This document shows, piece by piece, positions 41,871-54,680 of a stretch of DNA of 64,000 bases. Numbering within the stretch: position 1 is the stretch's first letter; every line of letters starts with the position of its first letter. The notes beneath the pieces are model-generated. The model ran no database searches and was not told the origin of the DNA. It was given only the letters and a program-made list of their open reading frames with translations. The position numbers and the translations under genes are program-made. The stretch covers positions 25,751,098-25,815,097 of the forward strand of contig CM050658.1 of assembly GCA_027574665.1 (NCBI GenBank). The letters are read 5' to 3'. This DNA comes from Rhynochetos jubatus. Its lineage: Eukaryota > Chordata > Aves > Eurypygiformes > Rhynochetidae.

Positions 41871-44800
41871 GAGGCACACACATTACACTTTTTTTCCCCC
41901 TGCCTAGTTTTATGTGGCTTCTAAAAGCTGACATTATTTACAACACTGGATGCATCCAGAACAACCCGAGTTCTTTACTCTCACAGAAGCTCGCAGCTTC
42001 CTCAGAGACACAGCGGAGTTTGGCTCACCTGGCACAGACAGTCACGCTTTAAGACTGTTATACTTAAGGACACTTCTGTTAAGGCCTCTTGATTTGGAGT
42101 GTCTGTTATAAAGACACATATGTCAATCAAAATCTATGAAGCTGGAGACATAGGATGCCATAGGAAACCTGAGCCATGTTTCCATTGAAGAATGTTGAAT
42201 TTCAAGAAGTATTGGATCGATTTAGAGTTTTAGTCTCATTTAGCTGTACTGAGATCTCATTTATGGCAAGTTTTATCCATTTTTGTTCAGTTAAGAAACA
42301 GGGAATTTAAATTATAAGTTATTGTTAGACATCAAAATAGGAAAATACAACTTTGAGATTTCTTCTGCATTTCTATTTATGAATTATTGTTCATTCCCAT
42401 TTAAAAGGACATGGCATTTTAATATTGCTGCTTAAGTTGTTAAATGAACATTGTTGTCAAGTTATAACTGATAAAAAAGAATTGGTTTTCTGAGGTGAAG
42501 AAAAGATGAGGAATTAACTGTGATCCAGCTGAAACATAATAGTATGTCTTTTGTGATAGCATATCTCACTTTCAGAACTTCAATATTTTATATTAAAAAG
42601 TGAGATGGAAATATTCAGCTGTCCATGGCACGCCCTGTTGTTCTATCAATCTCTTTCAACCAAATCTTAATGAACCAAATAATTTCATCCATCTGAACTA
42701 TTATCAGCAGAGGATTGGAGGAATGGGGACAAAGGTGCCTTTATTCATTCTTCACCTGATTCCACTTTCCAGCTTCACAGGAGCTATCCCAGCCTATGTC
42801 ACTCCCCCATTTTTTTCCCTGCTGAGTCTTGGGCCCCATGGGGCTGTTCGGAGAGCAGACAGCAGGCAGATCTCAGTGGCAGGCCCTCTCTTTCCCAATC
42901 TTGTCCTCCATCCTGAGCTGAAGCGGGGACACAGAATGACATGAGACTGCAGCAGCTTTATGCTGTTATGGGATTCCTCTCCCATAACTGGCTTTCCTTA
43001 TACTAACTACTGTGATGGCACAAAGCCATGAGGATAGTCCAGAGGATCTGGCCTGTTCTCTATTCTTCTTCCCTCTCTGATAATTCTCTTTTTCCCATTC
43101 GCAGATAGTTTATTCTCACACTGCATTTTTTTTCTCCCTGCAGTCTTGCTTTGCTTTTGTTGCCACTTGGGTGAATCCCATGCTCCATACTGGGAAATGT
43201 AAACTGGAAGTCATAGAAACCCTGATCTCTGTTGCACCAGCTGTGTCTGAAGACACGGCATTTGGGTGATTCAGAGATCAGGATTCTTCACATTCATTTT
43301 TTTTTCCAGCCATCAGCATGTAGAATGAAGTGAAGTAGCAAGGTATTTGCAGCAGAAATTTCATTAGAGTTTTCAGCTAATTGCATAAGTTCTCATCCCT
43401 TATAAAAGAATGACAGCCAATATCAAGTAAAACATGATTGAATCCTGAACACCAGGTAAGCCTATTATTCAAACAGTGCCTTGACAGAAGTCTGTTTAAA
43501 GTATTTTCATGGCATTCCGGAGTAAAATGATTGTGTGGGCACTGAGACAAGTTATTACTATTCTGACTACTTTATTTGCTCTACAGTAGTGTAAACCCCC
43601 AAATCACGAGAATTTATTCACCCTAATCTTTTCAAGCCATTAAATATGAAAATAGTTGTAAGTTGTGAGACAAATAACTTTTAAGATCTCTTTCACTCTA
43701 ACCTGAAAAACCCCAAGAACTTGCAGTTCCTCCCCCTCCCCTTTGCTCAGAAGCAGAACTGCTCCCACTGTCATTCAGCTGGAACCAGAAGAAACAACTG
43801 GGACAATAACCATGTGGCATCAGAGATCCTCATGGCTCTGAGCCGCTTTGCTATCCAGGATTGTAAAGAATAAAGATAAAACATATTAGGGATGGGTGGG
43901 AGGTAATAACTTGCTTCCGTGTCCTTAATGAAAGCCTGGATTTTTCTTTAAGATCGGGAATAGATCACTGCTTAGTGTCTGGAATAGAGGTTTTGTTTCT
44001 ACGTGCTGGTTTAGAGCCCAACTTTAGATAATTGCACAGGATAATTCTCTGAGAGTTTCTAGACAGAAATCATTAACAACTGAATCCTAGACCAAGCTAC
44101 TGCTTTAAAAATCTCATCTTGCATGTACTGAAGAGAAAAAATGTTTATTTCAAAGCTATTGTAATGCAGTGACCTGTAACAGGAAGAATTCCCCTGCATT
44201 GCCTATCTTAATTCATCACCATATGTGGGAGAGGATGTTGAAAAGTGAAGATAGGTTAGAAAAGAAAACTGAGGGGGTTTAGGTGTTATTTCCACACACT
44301 CTTCAGCACCTCTGCATTCCTCTTATTTTCTGTTGGTTTCATAACATCTTAATTCACAGGATCAGAGCTTGGTTTTCTGATTAAAGTTGGGTAAAATTCT
44401 GAGGATGTCTTGTGGTTCTGTAGGGAAAGTTTCATCTTTACACAAGAAAAAGAAGCCGTGGGCACTAATGTTCCCTTTTAATAAAGTTAAGGTTCCAGGA
44501 GAATGTGGGTTAATGTCCTCTGTGGTTAATGCATGATTAATGCAGGCTTAAGGAGTGCATCCACCTCAGCAAACCAGACTCCATACAGCAGGCTTCTTCA
44601 GTCCTTTCAGTACGAACGACCAAATATATTTCAGGAACCCAAGGGACCACAATCAGTCAGAAGCAGTTTGTCTGCCTTGTACAGAGTGGAAATTACCCGC
44701 AAGTTCTCTGCAGGGGATTCCCCCAGCGAAGTGGAAGTCCCCTGCAGCAGCAACTCAGACTAGTCATCTTTTGCACTTCTTTCCCGAAGATCCTGGCCAA

Positions 44801-46074
44801 AGACCCTGATTTGGGCTGTAGTTGGAAGGGATAAAGGGGAATGTTTGCAGTTTGACAAACCTGAATTATCCCCCCTGCTTTATGGAACCTTTTACCAAAC
44901 TAGTGCCAATACAGCAGCTGCCAGTGTCTAAGTCCAAGGACAAACAGAGGAAGAAAAAACCCAAATGTCTTTTGTCTCATCCTTGGTGGTAACAGTTGCA
45001 GGGAATAAGTGACATCTTTTGCCTAGAGGTCCTACCAGATCCTGGCAGACTCCTGTCTGCTCTTCCCCAAGCTCCTCCTGTAGAACCTCAGGGAGCAGGA
45101 AACTGAACAGCTAGTGCTCATCTTCCTCACCTACTCGAAATGAAGCAGGGAAGCAGTGGAAGCAGCAACTTCAGGGGAGGGACAAGTTCTCTTAATCACA
45201 CTGAAACTGTTCCTGAGGCTGCAAGGTCATGGGGAGGCAATGAGGAAGACACAGGTGAGACATACACTTCATTAAAAAAGCTGCAAGGCACAGTACAGGA
45301 ACACACGTCTACATCCTAAGTCACCAGACTTTTTTTCCCGAGCATCCTTACCACAGTTCAGAGCTCTTAGCAGCACAAGTGGGCCCTTGGACATCTTAAT
45401 CTTATCACAATAAATGTTTTAAGGAATTTTGCTTAACCTTACTACTAAGTTCAGAGCCTATCTAACTATAGCTATCACTGTGTTTTATTCCAAGTAGACC
45501 CTTATTTTGACCAGCTTTGCATCTTACATAACCATTTCTACCTTTGCAAAGTGGATGCTTTTTGCATTACACAGTTAATTTGTCAAGTGGAAAGTAGTTA
45601 GAGAATCCAGCGCACAGTTTCTCTCTGAAATGTTTGTCTCAATTTCCCATGTTCGGCAGAGTTCTTTGAACTACAGCCCACAGCACAGCTGAGGACTAGG
45701 CCCACAAAGGCAGTTTGGTACCTCTGTTGCAATTTCTAACTATTAATTGGCTAGTGAAGTTCACAATTCTCAGGGAAGGCCATACATTTCAAGTTAGAGC
45801 TAGATATTTAGACAGTGGAGATCCATAAATATTTGGCTGAGTAGTGAGCCACTTAGCCTAGTCATTAGGAAGTGGCAAGGAGAGAGGTGACACTGGCACA
45901 GTGTCTTCCACAAATGTAAGTACCTACCTCTGGCTGGGGCTTCTAGCTACAGGATTCCTAGATGCATCTCCTCGATCTAGCAGTAGACCCTTGCCTGTTC
46001 AATCTTCTGGTGATGGAGGCATCACTGATATTGTGGGAAATGGAAATTTGATTCTGTCTGCTGACTGGAAGGAC

Positions 46075-46140
46075 AAACCCACACATTTTCCTAACCGCTG
46101 TGTCCTAATCACTACAACATTTTGGTGCTTGCCTTATTTG
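46075..46140 (-). repeat. Possible tRNA-derived SINE (MIR-like) fragment
   Basis: On the minus strand TAGTGATTAGGACACAGCGG resembles the A-box region of tRNA-derived SINEs such as MIR (TAGTGGTTAAGAGCA-type). The rest is too diverged to confirm. Confidence 0.28.
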
Positions 46141-46804
46141 TTCTCTCTTATTGCATCTCTTCTCTCTAAAAACCACCTACATCTACACTGGAACTGCAAA
46201 TGTGAGAGGCCTAACAAACAGGCTAAAAATCATTCTCTCTCTTTTGATCTTTCACTCTTTTAATATTTAATGATCCCATTCAAAATGGAACAGCATTAGC
46301 AACAGAGATTAAGAAGTCCCCTGTCCCCACATCGTTGCCTGTTTTCAAGGCAGCAACCTGATATAACGTGTCCCTTCAGGAAAACTAAGTGTTTTGCACC
46401 CATGTCTCTGACATCTTCAGTGAAAGGTCTAACTGCTTCCCATTTCGATGAAGCGCTTCTGCCTGTGCTTGGGTGAAGGTGGGAGTGCTTGCTCTGCCTC
46501 GCCAACATCCACAGATGAGATGATAGCAGGATTCTTAGCTTGTGAATCATCATTGTTGGGATCACAAATAGGTGTTAGATTGCTTCGTGTCATCAACTCC
46601 AGAGATCAAAGACATGATTAACTTAACAACAGAAAACGCTACAGTCCACCATTACCTGGAGAAAGCCATTAAAGTAGCAAAATGTACATTAATTCAAACA
46701 TGCCATGTGACTGCGTGCTGAGTAGTGATATTTTTCAAGAATCCAGTTTAGTCTGAATAGGATCAACAAACCTGACATTGCGGGTGAATTGTCAGTCTCA
46801 GCGA

Positions 46805-47115
46805 CGACATCTGTGTTTGAAAGGCTTTGCTCCCGCGTGCTCCCTGCCCTGCCCTGGGCACCAGTCTCCTCCGTGGGGATGAGGACAGGCCAAAGCATTG
46901 GGCCTGCAGGTGGGCCTGGCTCGACAGGGCCCATGGCCAGGCCGGGCAGGGCTGTGGGGAGCTGGAGACCAGCCCTGCTGTGGCATGGCTGGGGCAGGGG
47001 GGCTGACGGCCTGAAGGGCTGACATGGGGCCCTGGGCCCTGGACAGGCTACAGGGGTTCCCAGGGGGAGCTGGACAAGGAGAGTCGGGCTGGTGAGTGTC
47101 CTTGGGGCCCTGACA
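46805..47115. other. Isolated GC-rich patch
   Basis: About 300 bases are rich in CCTGGG/CAGGG/GGCC motifs and partly self-similar (GGGCCCTGGGCCCTGG), with few CpGs compared with the promoter island. No known repeat or gene was recognised; it may be an unclassified repeat or an old regulatory patch. Confidence 0.4.
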
Positions 47116-47449
47116 CTATGTCAGTGGGAGCTGCTTTCAACAGCCATATATTTTTGCTAAAGAGCATTTCATTTTGACTACATACACATGCAGACTATAA
47201 TTCTGAATATCGCCATTTCTAAATTTCTTAGCTTCAGCATTCATGTAGTTATGTATAGAGAAATCCTGTTTTTCAAATAAGAACTATTATCTTGGAAAAA
47301 AAAATGCTGTTTGGGAAAAGCAGAAATCAGTCACTCCTAGGAATGCCCACTAATTCATCTTGATGATTATTATATTCCACAATCAGCCAGCCAGGGTTTA
47401 TTATTCCTTAGAGACAATGGAAGATATAATTTGGTTCTGGAAGGGTTTC

Positions 47450-47705
47450 AATGATAACTTCTGACTCCTGCACGCTGACAGCTTGGATTGCACTGTGTTA
47501 CCGAACCACAGTTCCCGGTTGCAGGGCACTCCAGCTAAATGGTTTGCTATAGTACGTCTCCTGTGAGGTGAAATGCCACAGAAGCTGTGAGCTGTACAGC
47601 TGCCTCGGCATCTGCTCGCAGAGCCCTCAGATCTGAAACAATGGACCAGAAATTGGCTGGCAATTTAAATGTAATGGTCTGGCCATTACTGGTAATTAAA
47701 AATGC
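47450..47705. promoter_or_regulatory. Possible conserved non-coding element with homeodomain motifs
   Basis: The block is ordered and non-repetitive. It includes GTTACCGAACCACAGTTCCC (about 47499-47518; ACCACA is Runx-type) and GGTAATTAAAAATGCATT at the end (homeodomain TAATTA, ATGCAT-type octamer half). It lies 7-8 kb upstream of the UBE2E2 promoter. Regulatory function is inferred. Confidence 0.3.
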
Positions 47706-47820
47706 ATTGGTGAGAGCCCAGAAGGTAAGGGAGTCATGTGGAACATAGGTTTCCTCTCACCTGGGTGGACTAGGTTAGGCCTGGAAATGGCTGTACATCT
47801 TTTTTCATGCGGACCTACTT

Positions 47821-47885
47821 CAGACTCCTTTGAAATCAATCGAAATATTCCCATTGACATTAATGGACTTTGGATCAAATCCTAA
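47821..47885. repeat. Ancient repeat remnant
   Basis: GAAATCAATCG, then CCCATTGACATTAATGGACT and TTGGATCAAATCC, match the widespread CATTGACTTCAATGG ... TTGGATCAGGCCC repeat core of amniotes, with substitutions. Confidence 0.4.
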
Positions 47886-49903
47886 TTGCCACTATAAAAC
47901 CTTTTTATTGATGCCATACATTATTTGTCATGTATGTATTTTAATAAAGCAGTCCTGAATGTACCATGTGCTCCTTACAATGGATATATTTTTTGAAACT
48001 CTAACAAGGGTAAGCCCCTCTGACAGGAGAATTTAGTTTTCCTTTATTTCTGAAAGAAGGCTTAAAGCACTGTTTAATTTTGCAGAGAAAATAGAGAATT
48101 CTGCAAAAGTCTGTGGGTTTCTTTAGGGAGAACCTCACATAGGCATTTTCTTTATTCTGATTTATAAGAGTTCATTCCCTTGACTATGGTTTTGGTCTGA
48201 AACTCAAAATGAAACCCAAAACTGACTAAGGAGCATCAAAGCTTGGGTGATCTGGTTTCATGTGCTTTACATAACCAGATCTATAGGCAAGTTTGCTCAA
48301 AACAGTAGCTAGATTAATTCGAAAGTTCATGAATGTCATAGCGAGGCTTTTTCTAAAAATGGGCTGTGTTTTAAACTTGCACTGAAAATATAAACTAGCC
48401 TAGTTTCACGTGATTTCAGATTTTGTTGTGAGTGTCTTGGGGGAAGAATCACCATTCAGCTTTTCTGGTAAAGCTTAGGATATAAAGTGAGGAGAGCTAA
48501 GATGACTTGTGTAACTACACAAACTGTAGCTTTTTCCTCAGTTTCCCTTTCACAAACTATGCATAATAGTCACAAGGATGTTATAAAGCTCAGCCCCCCT
48601 CATATTTGTATAGATCTATGAGTCCTTCAGGTCGAGATGCAAAATATTAATACAAGTCTTGAAAGCATGAGTACTACAAGAGCTTTCATTTTCCACAACA
48701 TAGCTGTAAAGCTGAATTGTGATACCATTTTTCACTCCAGGAATAGAAGGAAACATACAGGATTGCAGCTGTATTCTTGGTAGCAACAATAATGTACAGT
48801 TTTAAAAATGATGTGGGAAGACAGGGATCCTCAGTAAACTACAACTGATTATTATCACAGCTTCAGCCTAAGCTGTAACTTTCTGTTTGGTTGGGGTTTT
48901 TTTTTTTGTGGTCTTCTCCACAGAGAACTCCCCATAAACTTATTGGCACACAGCTAATGGGAGATTAAAATTCAGGGGCTGAAGCAATTAATGCCCCCAA
49001 CCCTGCTGTCTTCCAGAGGCATCTGCCCTGTGAACATGGTGGCTGAATGGCTCATGAACCAGCTCCTCAACCTTACAGTTTAGCATAAACCAAAATCAAT
49101 GTTGATTTACCTTAATAGACCAAGCTGTAGACTGCGGTGGTTTAGAGCTGATTCATGAGCTGTTCAGCTTCCCCCTGTTAGGAGGTGGCAACCTCTGGAA
49201 GAAGTGTGGTGACCTCTGTAAGGATTCCTGGGAGAAGAGCAGCCAATACTTCAACACCTTAGTTTAGCGTGCCAACATTTACCACAAGTTCTAAATCTTC
49301 AGTTATCATATTCTTTTAGGTGGGATCAAGGTTAGGATCTGTGTTCCCCATTGCTCATAGAAAAGATTTATGTCTGCATGCCCCAACGTGTTATCCCAGG
49401 CGATCTCAGTTTTGATCAGCATCTAGCCTTGAATCTCAGGGAAAAAGATAGAATTAATAACCAACCAACTTACTATTTACTGATGGAAAGAAATATTATG
49501 GAAAAGATATATTTCAAAACAGTAATCAGTCAACAAACATGTTTCGCTTGCTAGATATTGCCCTTCCGCATGAGTGCCTGGCAGGTTCCATGTACAGGTC
49601 TGTCACCTTTGTCTGCAGTGGATACCTCAGTGTTTCAGATGAAGCCTTTTCTGTTTTATTTTTATTGCCAGTCTTTCATATCAATCCAATAGTTTTTGAA
49701 ATCTCTCTGTGTTCGAACCTTACTTCTGCCACAGTTTATGTTCTAAAGCCACACAGTATTTTAAAGCCTCATGGTACCAAGAGTACTCTGGGAGAGCATA
49801 TGCCTCAGTAAATCCTTCCTCTTCTTTTTCCCACAGTCTTTTAGATTTTTCAGATATACAAAGAACTGGGTACCCTGCTGTCTGCTTCAGAGGACTTTTC
49901 ACA

Positions 49904-52050
49904 TAGAATCATAGAAACGTTTAGGTTGGAAAAGACCTTTGATATCATCAAGTCCAACTGTTAACCTAGCACTGCCAAGTCCACCACTAAACTATGTTCC
50001 TAAGCACCCCATTCAGAGTCTTTTAAGTTCCTCTAGGAATGGTGATTTAACTATGTCCCTGGGCAGCCCATTCCAATGCCTGATAACCCTTTTGGAGAAG
50101 AAATTTTTCCTGATATCCCAACTAAACCTCCCCTGGTGCAACTTGAGGCCATTTCCTCTTGTCCTATTGCTTGTTAGTTGGGAAAAGAGGCCAACATCCA
50201 CCTCGCTACAACCTGCTTTCAGGTAGTTGTAGAGAGTGATAAGGTCTCTCCTGAGCCCCCTCTTCTCCAGGCTAAACAACCCCAGTCCCCTCAGTCGCTC
50301 TTCACAGGACTTGTGCTCCAGACCCTTCCCCAGCTGTGTTGCCCTCCTCTGGACACACTCCAGCACCTCTATGTCTTTCTTGTAGTGAGGGGTCCAAAAC
50401 TAAACACAGGGTTTGAGGTGCGGCCTCACCAGTGCCCAGTACAGGGGGACCATCGCTTCTCTGGTGCTGCTGGCCACACTGTTCCTGATGCAGGCCAGGA
50501 TGCCGTTGGCCTTCTTGGCCACCTGGGCACACTGCTGGCTCATATTCAGCTGGCTGTCACCAAGACCTCCAGGTCCTTTTCTGCCCGACGGCTTTTCAGC
50601 CTCTCATTCCCAAGCCTGTAGCATTGCATGAGGTGGTGTGGCCCAAGTGCAGGACCCAGCACTTGGCCTGTTGAACCTCATAAAATTGGCCTCAGCCCAT
50701 CAGTCCAGGCTGTCCAGATCCCTCTGTAGAGCCTTCCTATTCTCAGGCAGATCAACACTCCCACTCAACTTGGTGTCTTCTGCAAACTTGCTGAGGGTGC
50801 ATTTGATCCTCTCATCCAGATCATTGATAAGGATATTAAACAGAACTAGACCCAGTACTGAGCCGGGGAAATACCACTTGTGACCAGCTACCAGCTGGAT
50901 TTAACTCCACCACAACACTTTGGGCCCATCCAGCCAGACAGTTTTTCACCCAGTGAAGCATGCACCTGTCCAATCCTTAAGCAGCCAGTTTCTCCAGGAG
51001 AATGCTGTGGTAGAAGGTGTCAAAGGCTTTACTAAGGTAGACAACATCCACAGCTTTTCCCTAAGTGGGTCACCTTGTCACAGAAGGAGATTAGGTTAGT
51101 CAAGCAGGACCTGCCTTTCATAAATCCATACTGACTGGGCCTGATCACCTTGGTTGTCCTGTAGATGCTGTGTGATGGCACTCAAGATTATTTGTTCCAT
51201 AATCTTCCCCAGCACTGCAGTCAGACTGACAGAGCTGTAGTTCCCCAGGTCTTTCTTTCATCCCTTCTTGTAGATAGGTGTCACATTTGCTAACCTCCAG
51301 CCAACTGAGACCTCCCCAGTTAGCCAGAACTGCTGATAAATGGTGGAAAGTAGCTTGGTGGACACTTCCGCCAGCTCCCTCAGTACCCTTGGGTGGATCC
51401 CTTCTGGCCCCGTAGACTTGTACGTGTCTAAGTGGAGCTTCATTCCACTCCCTGTCCCCAGTGTCCATCTCAGGAGGCTGGGTACCCTGAGATCAACTGG
51501 CTTTACTATTAAAGACTGAGGCAAAGAAGGCATTAAGTACCTCAGCCTTTCCCTCAGCCTTTGACACTGTTTTTACCCCCACATCCAGTGAAAGATGGAG
51601 ATTCTCCTTAGCCCTCCTTTTATGGCAGTAGCCAGATTAAGCTATAGTTGGTCTTTTGACCCTTCTAATTTTCTTCCTGCATAACCTCACAACAACCTTG
51701 TAGCCCTCCTGAGTGGCTTTCCCCTTCTTCCAGAGCTCATAAACTCTCCTTTTATTCCTGAGCTTCCTCCAAAGGTCTCTGTTCAGCCAGTCTGGTCTTC
51801 TTCCCCACTGGCTTGTCTTTTGGCACATGGGGATGGCCTGCTCCTGTGCCTTTAAGATTTCCCTCTTGAAGAATGTCCAGCCTTCCTGGACTCCTTTGCC
51901 CTCAGGACTTCCTCCCAAGGGACTTTGTCAACTGTGCCTCTAAACAGGCAAAAGTCTGCCCTCCAGAAGTCCAAGGTAGTGTGTCAGGAAGTTATCTTCC
52001 ACACATCCCAGGAACCTCCTAGGCGGTTTCCTCTCTGCTGTATTGTATTT
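49904..52050 (-). mobile_element. CR1 LINE, 5' truncated, broken
   Basis: The copy is minus-sense. Its 3' end shows on the forward strand as ATAGAATCATAGAAACG followed by GTTGGAAAAGACC, the complement of the CR1 3' UTR and terminal ATTCTATG repeat. Going upstream in the element come the ORF2 C-terminal domain, the reverse transcriptase, a linker (LNRDLWRKLRNKRRVYE) and a small part of the endonuclease domain near 52000. Most of the endonuclease region and ORF1 are missing. There seems to be an internal deletion near 51978. The 5' edge is approximate, and no target duplication is visible. Confidence 0.88.
50013..51918 (-). pseudogene. CR1 ORF2 (reverse transcriptase) pseudogene
   Basis: ORF2 of CR1 encodes an endonuclease and reverse transcriptase that copies the element into new genomic sites. 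Recognisable pieces, in element order, are LNRDLWRKLRNKRRVYE (51637-51918), PEGIHPRVLRELAEV and LANVTPIYKKG (51258-51533, start of the RT domain), and the catalytic box, here FAEDTKL (about 50765-50790). Last is the C-terminal [14 protein letters not shown] to [10 protein letters not shown] region (50013-50366). The frame is split by shifts, and a TAG interrupts the C-terminal region at 50400-50402. The second box residue is Glu (codon 50778-50780) where active elements have Asp. It cannot make a working enzyme. Confidence 0.85.
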
Positions 52051-54603
52051 TCAGCAGACAGAGGTACCTCATTCTGCAGGCAATGTGACTCTTACAGCAA
52101 CTCTGTGTAACGCCTGCTTTACACATGATGTCACTTTAAAAGGTTGTGAGCCAAGGCAGAATGTGTCTTTGCACAAACAAACTATTTTATCCCTTATATC
52201 CCTTCAGTGAAGAGATGATAATGTATTATAAATTCAACTTGTCTGTCAGTTTATGGCCTTATTAATTTATTTATTAAGTAGTAAACAGATTTTGGCATCT
52301 GGAATGAAGTTCTCTTTCATTAACTACCTTGAGAAAACTGATGGAGCTGAGTGTTTTAAGCTTTAAAACTCCACAAAACTAAAGCAAAACCAACAACAAC
52401 AAAAAAAAGCCCCTACATCAAGTGGAGAAGAGTTGTACTAGGAAGAAAAAAGCTATGGAGAGTAATAAGAGCATCTCATAGTCTAATTCTGTCTGAGTAA
52501 GCCTCCCATTAGCCTTTCATTTCACCTTTTTTGTCACTTACTTTAACTTCTATTTTTCCCTGGTTTTCTTTGAATAAGGCTTTTGTACCTGAACTGCTTG
52601 TTATTTTTCTCCCTCCCTTCTTCCCTTTCCTTTTCCAGCCACTCTATTTTTCCACCTTGTCTCTTTGCACACGACTTTGTCTCTGGATGATCTTCCCTCC
52701 CCCAGTCCAATCTGTTGTGCATTTTTACCTTCCAGATGGGTAAGTGCCTTAATCCCTCACAGATTGTTGGTTGCTGGTGAACTGGGAGGCTGTTAATCAG
52801 AGAGAACTGTTCTCTTCCTGATACTGAGTATCTAAGCTACCTTCAAAGACAAAGCACATCAGATACCTATCTAGTATTATTTCCTGTATAACTGTTGATG
52901 TTGTTATAACATCATGAGGGTACAGGTCTATGCAGTTGTGAGTAGGAGCAGATATTCTCCCTGCATGAACTCTGCTAAGATGCTATCCACTTTAAAAGAG
53001 TTGTTAAAAATCTGACGCAGTAGTTGAAATTGCAGCCCTCTATACGTTGGGGCATATAATAAACTAGTGATATAGCCCCCTCCTCCCCCCTCAAAGTATG
53101 GCATTTATGGCTGGACAGTCTTCCTTTTTGGTCTGACGACCTTGTGGTGGCCTTGGTTCATACTTTTAGTGTATCTGGAAAACCTATAGTTAGGTTTCTA
53201 ATGTACAGCAGTAGCAGTCTCATTAGTGACTGATTTCAGAACTGGAAAACATCTGTAGATTAGCAGCAACTCCCAAAGATATTAGAAGTACTGTAAAGGT
53301 GAGAGTTTGATTAAAATAGGAATAGTACTGTCAGCAGAGGATCTTTTGTAACTGATTATAATATTATGGGGTTATATGCGTAATGGACCTGACATAAACT
53401 ATACATTAGATCTGAGCCACGTGGATCTGAAGGGCCAAAGCAAAGGTAACTGCCTTGCCTTTTCATTACTTTCTTTGGCACTGCCCAAGACAAGAAGAGT
53501 CTCAACTCTTAGGAGACTTTCTACTCTCTTCAATGTACTGGTCAGCAAACTGAACAAGTCAGCAGTATTAGAGCAATGAAAATAACAAGGACGCTTGTCT
53601 CTCTGTGCTTTTTCCTCCAGTGCTTTTTGAGCAATACCTGTGTGTTCTGCCATGACCCATTTTACAGTTTAGCGCAAATGCTTTGGTCCAAGGCACTGTT
53701 TAAATGCTGAACTGGAACGCTTTGCTGACTTGGTCTTACTAAGGAGGAAGACATTGTGAAATACTGAGAGTTTCCTTCAACTTTGAGCCATAATAAAGTG
53801 ATTTCTTCAAGTCACTTTGCATGCAGAACAAACCCAATCTGTTTGATTAAACACAAAACACTAACCATATTTCCAGAATCGCTGTTTTGGAATACTCTTT
53901 AATTAAATTTCAGTGAGACTCACAGAGTAAGCATAGGTCAAGAGGAGAACTGTTTGAAGAAACTAACCCTAAGTAGCTTATTGCTAGTTGATTTATCACA
54001 TCTCCTTCAACACACTTTCGGGAGGGGGGATGCCTTCTGTCAAAAAAATATTTTTAGCTTTAGAAATGAGATATACAAACAAAGGGGCACATAACTCATT
54101 TCAAGCTGAAACAGACCATTTTTTGGAAATATGTTATGGCAAGTCTTAACCACACTTGATTCAGCTGGGTAGTATGCCATTCCTTGGGGAATACTTCAAA
54201 GAATGACACAGAGCAGCAGCAACTGGGAGGATACAGACAATTCACACAGACTGCATGCTTTCACACCCTTGTCTCAGATCAGCAATCCCAGATGGTGATC
54301 ACCCAGAAGAGTCTCAATCTTTTTATAGTCAATACTCTGCAGTCACAAAGTGATTTAACACAAAGTTAAATTCAGTAAACTCAGATGGGACTGACATTAC
54401 CTTCAGTAGGCTGAGCACTCTTCTATGTCCACTTACTGAAGGACATTATCATGGTTACTCAGGGACAGTTCATACCTCTGTAATTAACAGTAGGACAAAG
54501 TGGATACAAGAACACATCCTTAAACACTGGTGCTGGAGGGATGTGGGCCTAGGAAAGTAATATACATCTCAGCATCAGTAAGGCTAGCAGAATATAATTA
54601 TCG

Positions 54604-54680
54604 ATTACACCAGTGTAAATCCAGATTAATTTGTCTGACTCCATGAGATAAACGTCATCATAGTTTACACCAGGATGGTA
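54604..54680. repeat. Ancient repeat remnant
   Basis: TTACACCAGTGTAAATCC is followed by a degenerate ACTCCATGAG core and then GTTTACACCAGGATGG. This follows the pattern of an old amniote repeat built around TTTACACCAGTGTAAAT. Confidence 0.4.

Larger units (their letters stand above)
40101..49903. other. Upstream intergenic stretch
   Basis: This is 9.8 kb with no recognisable gene. It holds old repeat remnants near 41800 and 47821, a possible tRNA-derived SINE piece near 46075, a GC-rich patch at 46805-47115 and a conserved-looking block at 47450-47705. Open frames are short and unrelated to any family I know. Confidence 0.7.

Noticed and set aside
45901..46263. 120-codon plus-strand frame
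   Set aside because: It crosses a possible antisense SINE remnant and has no recognisable product.
50178..50883. Plus-strand frames of 147, 81 and 72 codons
   Set aside because: They are antisense to CR1 ORF2.
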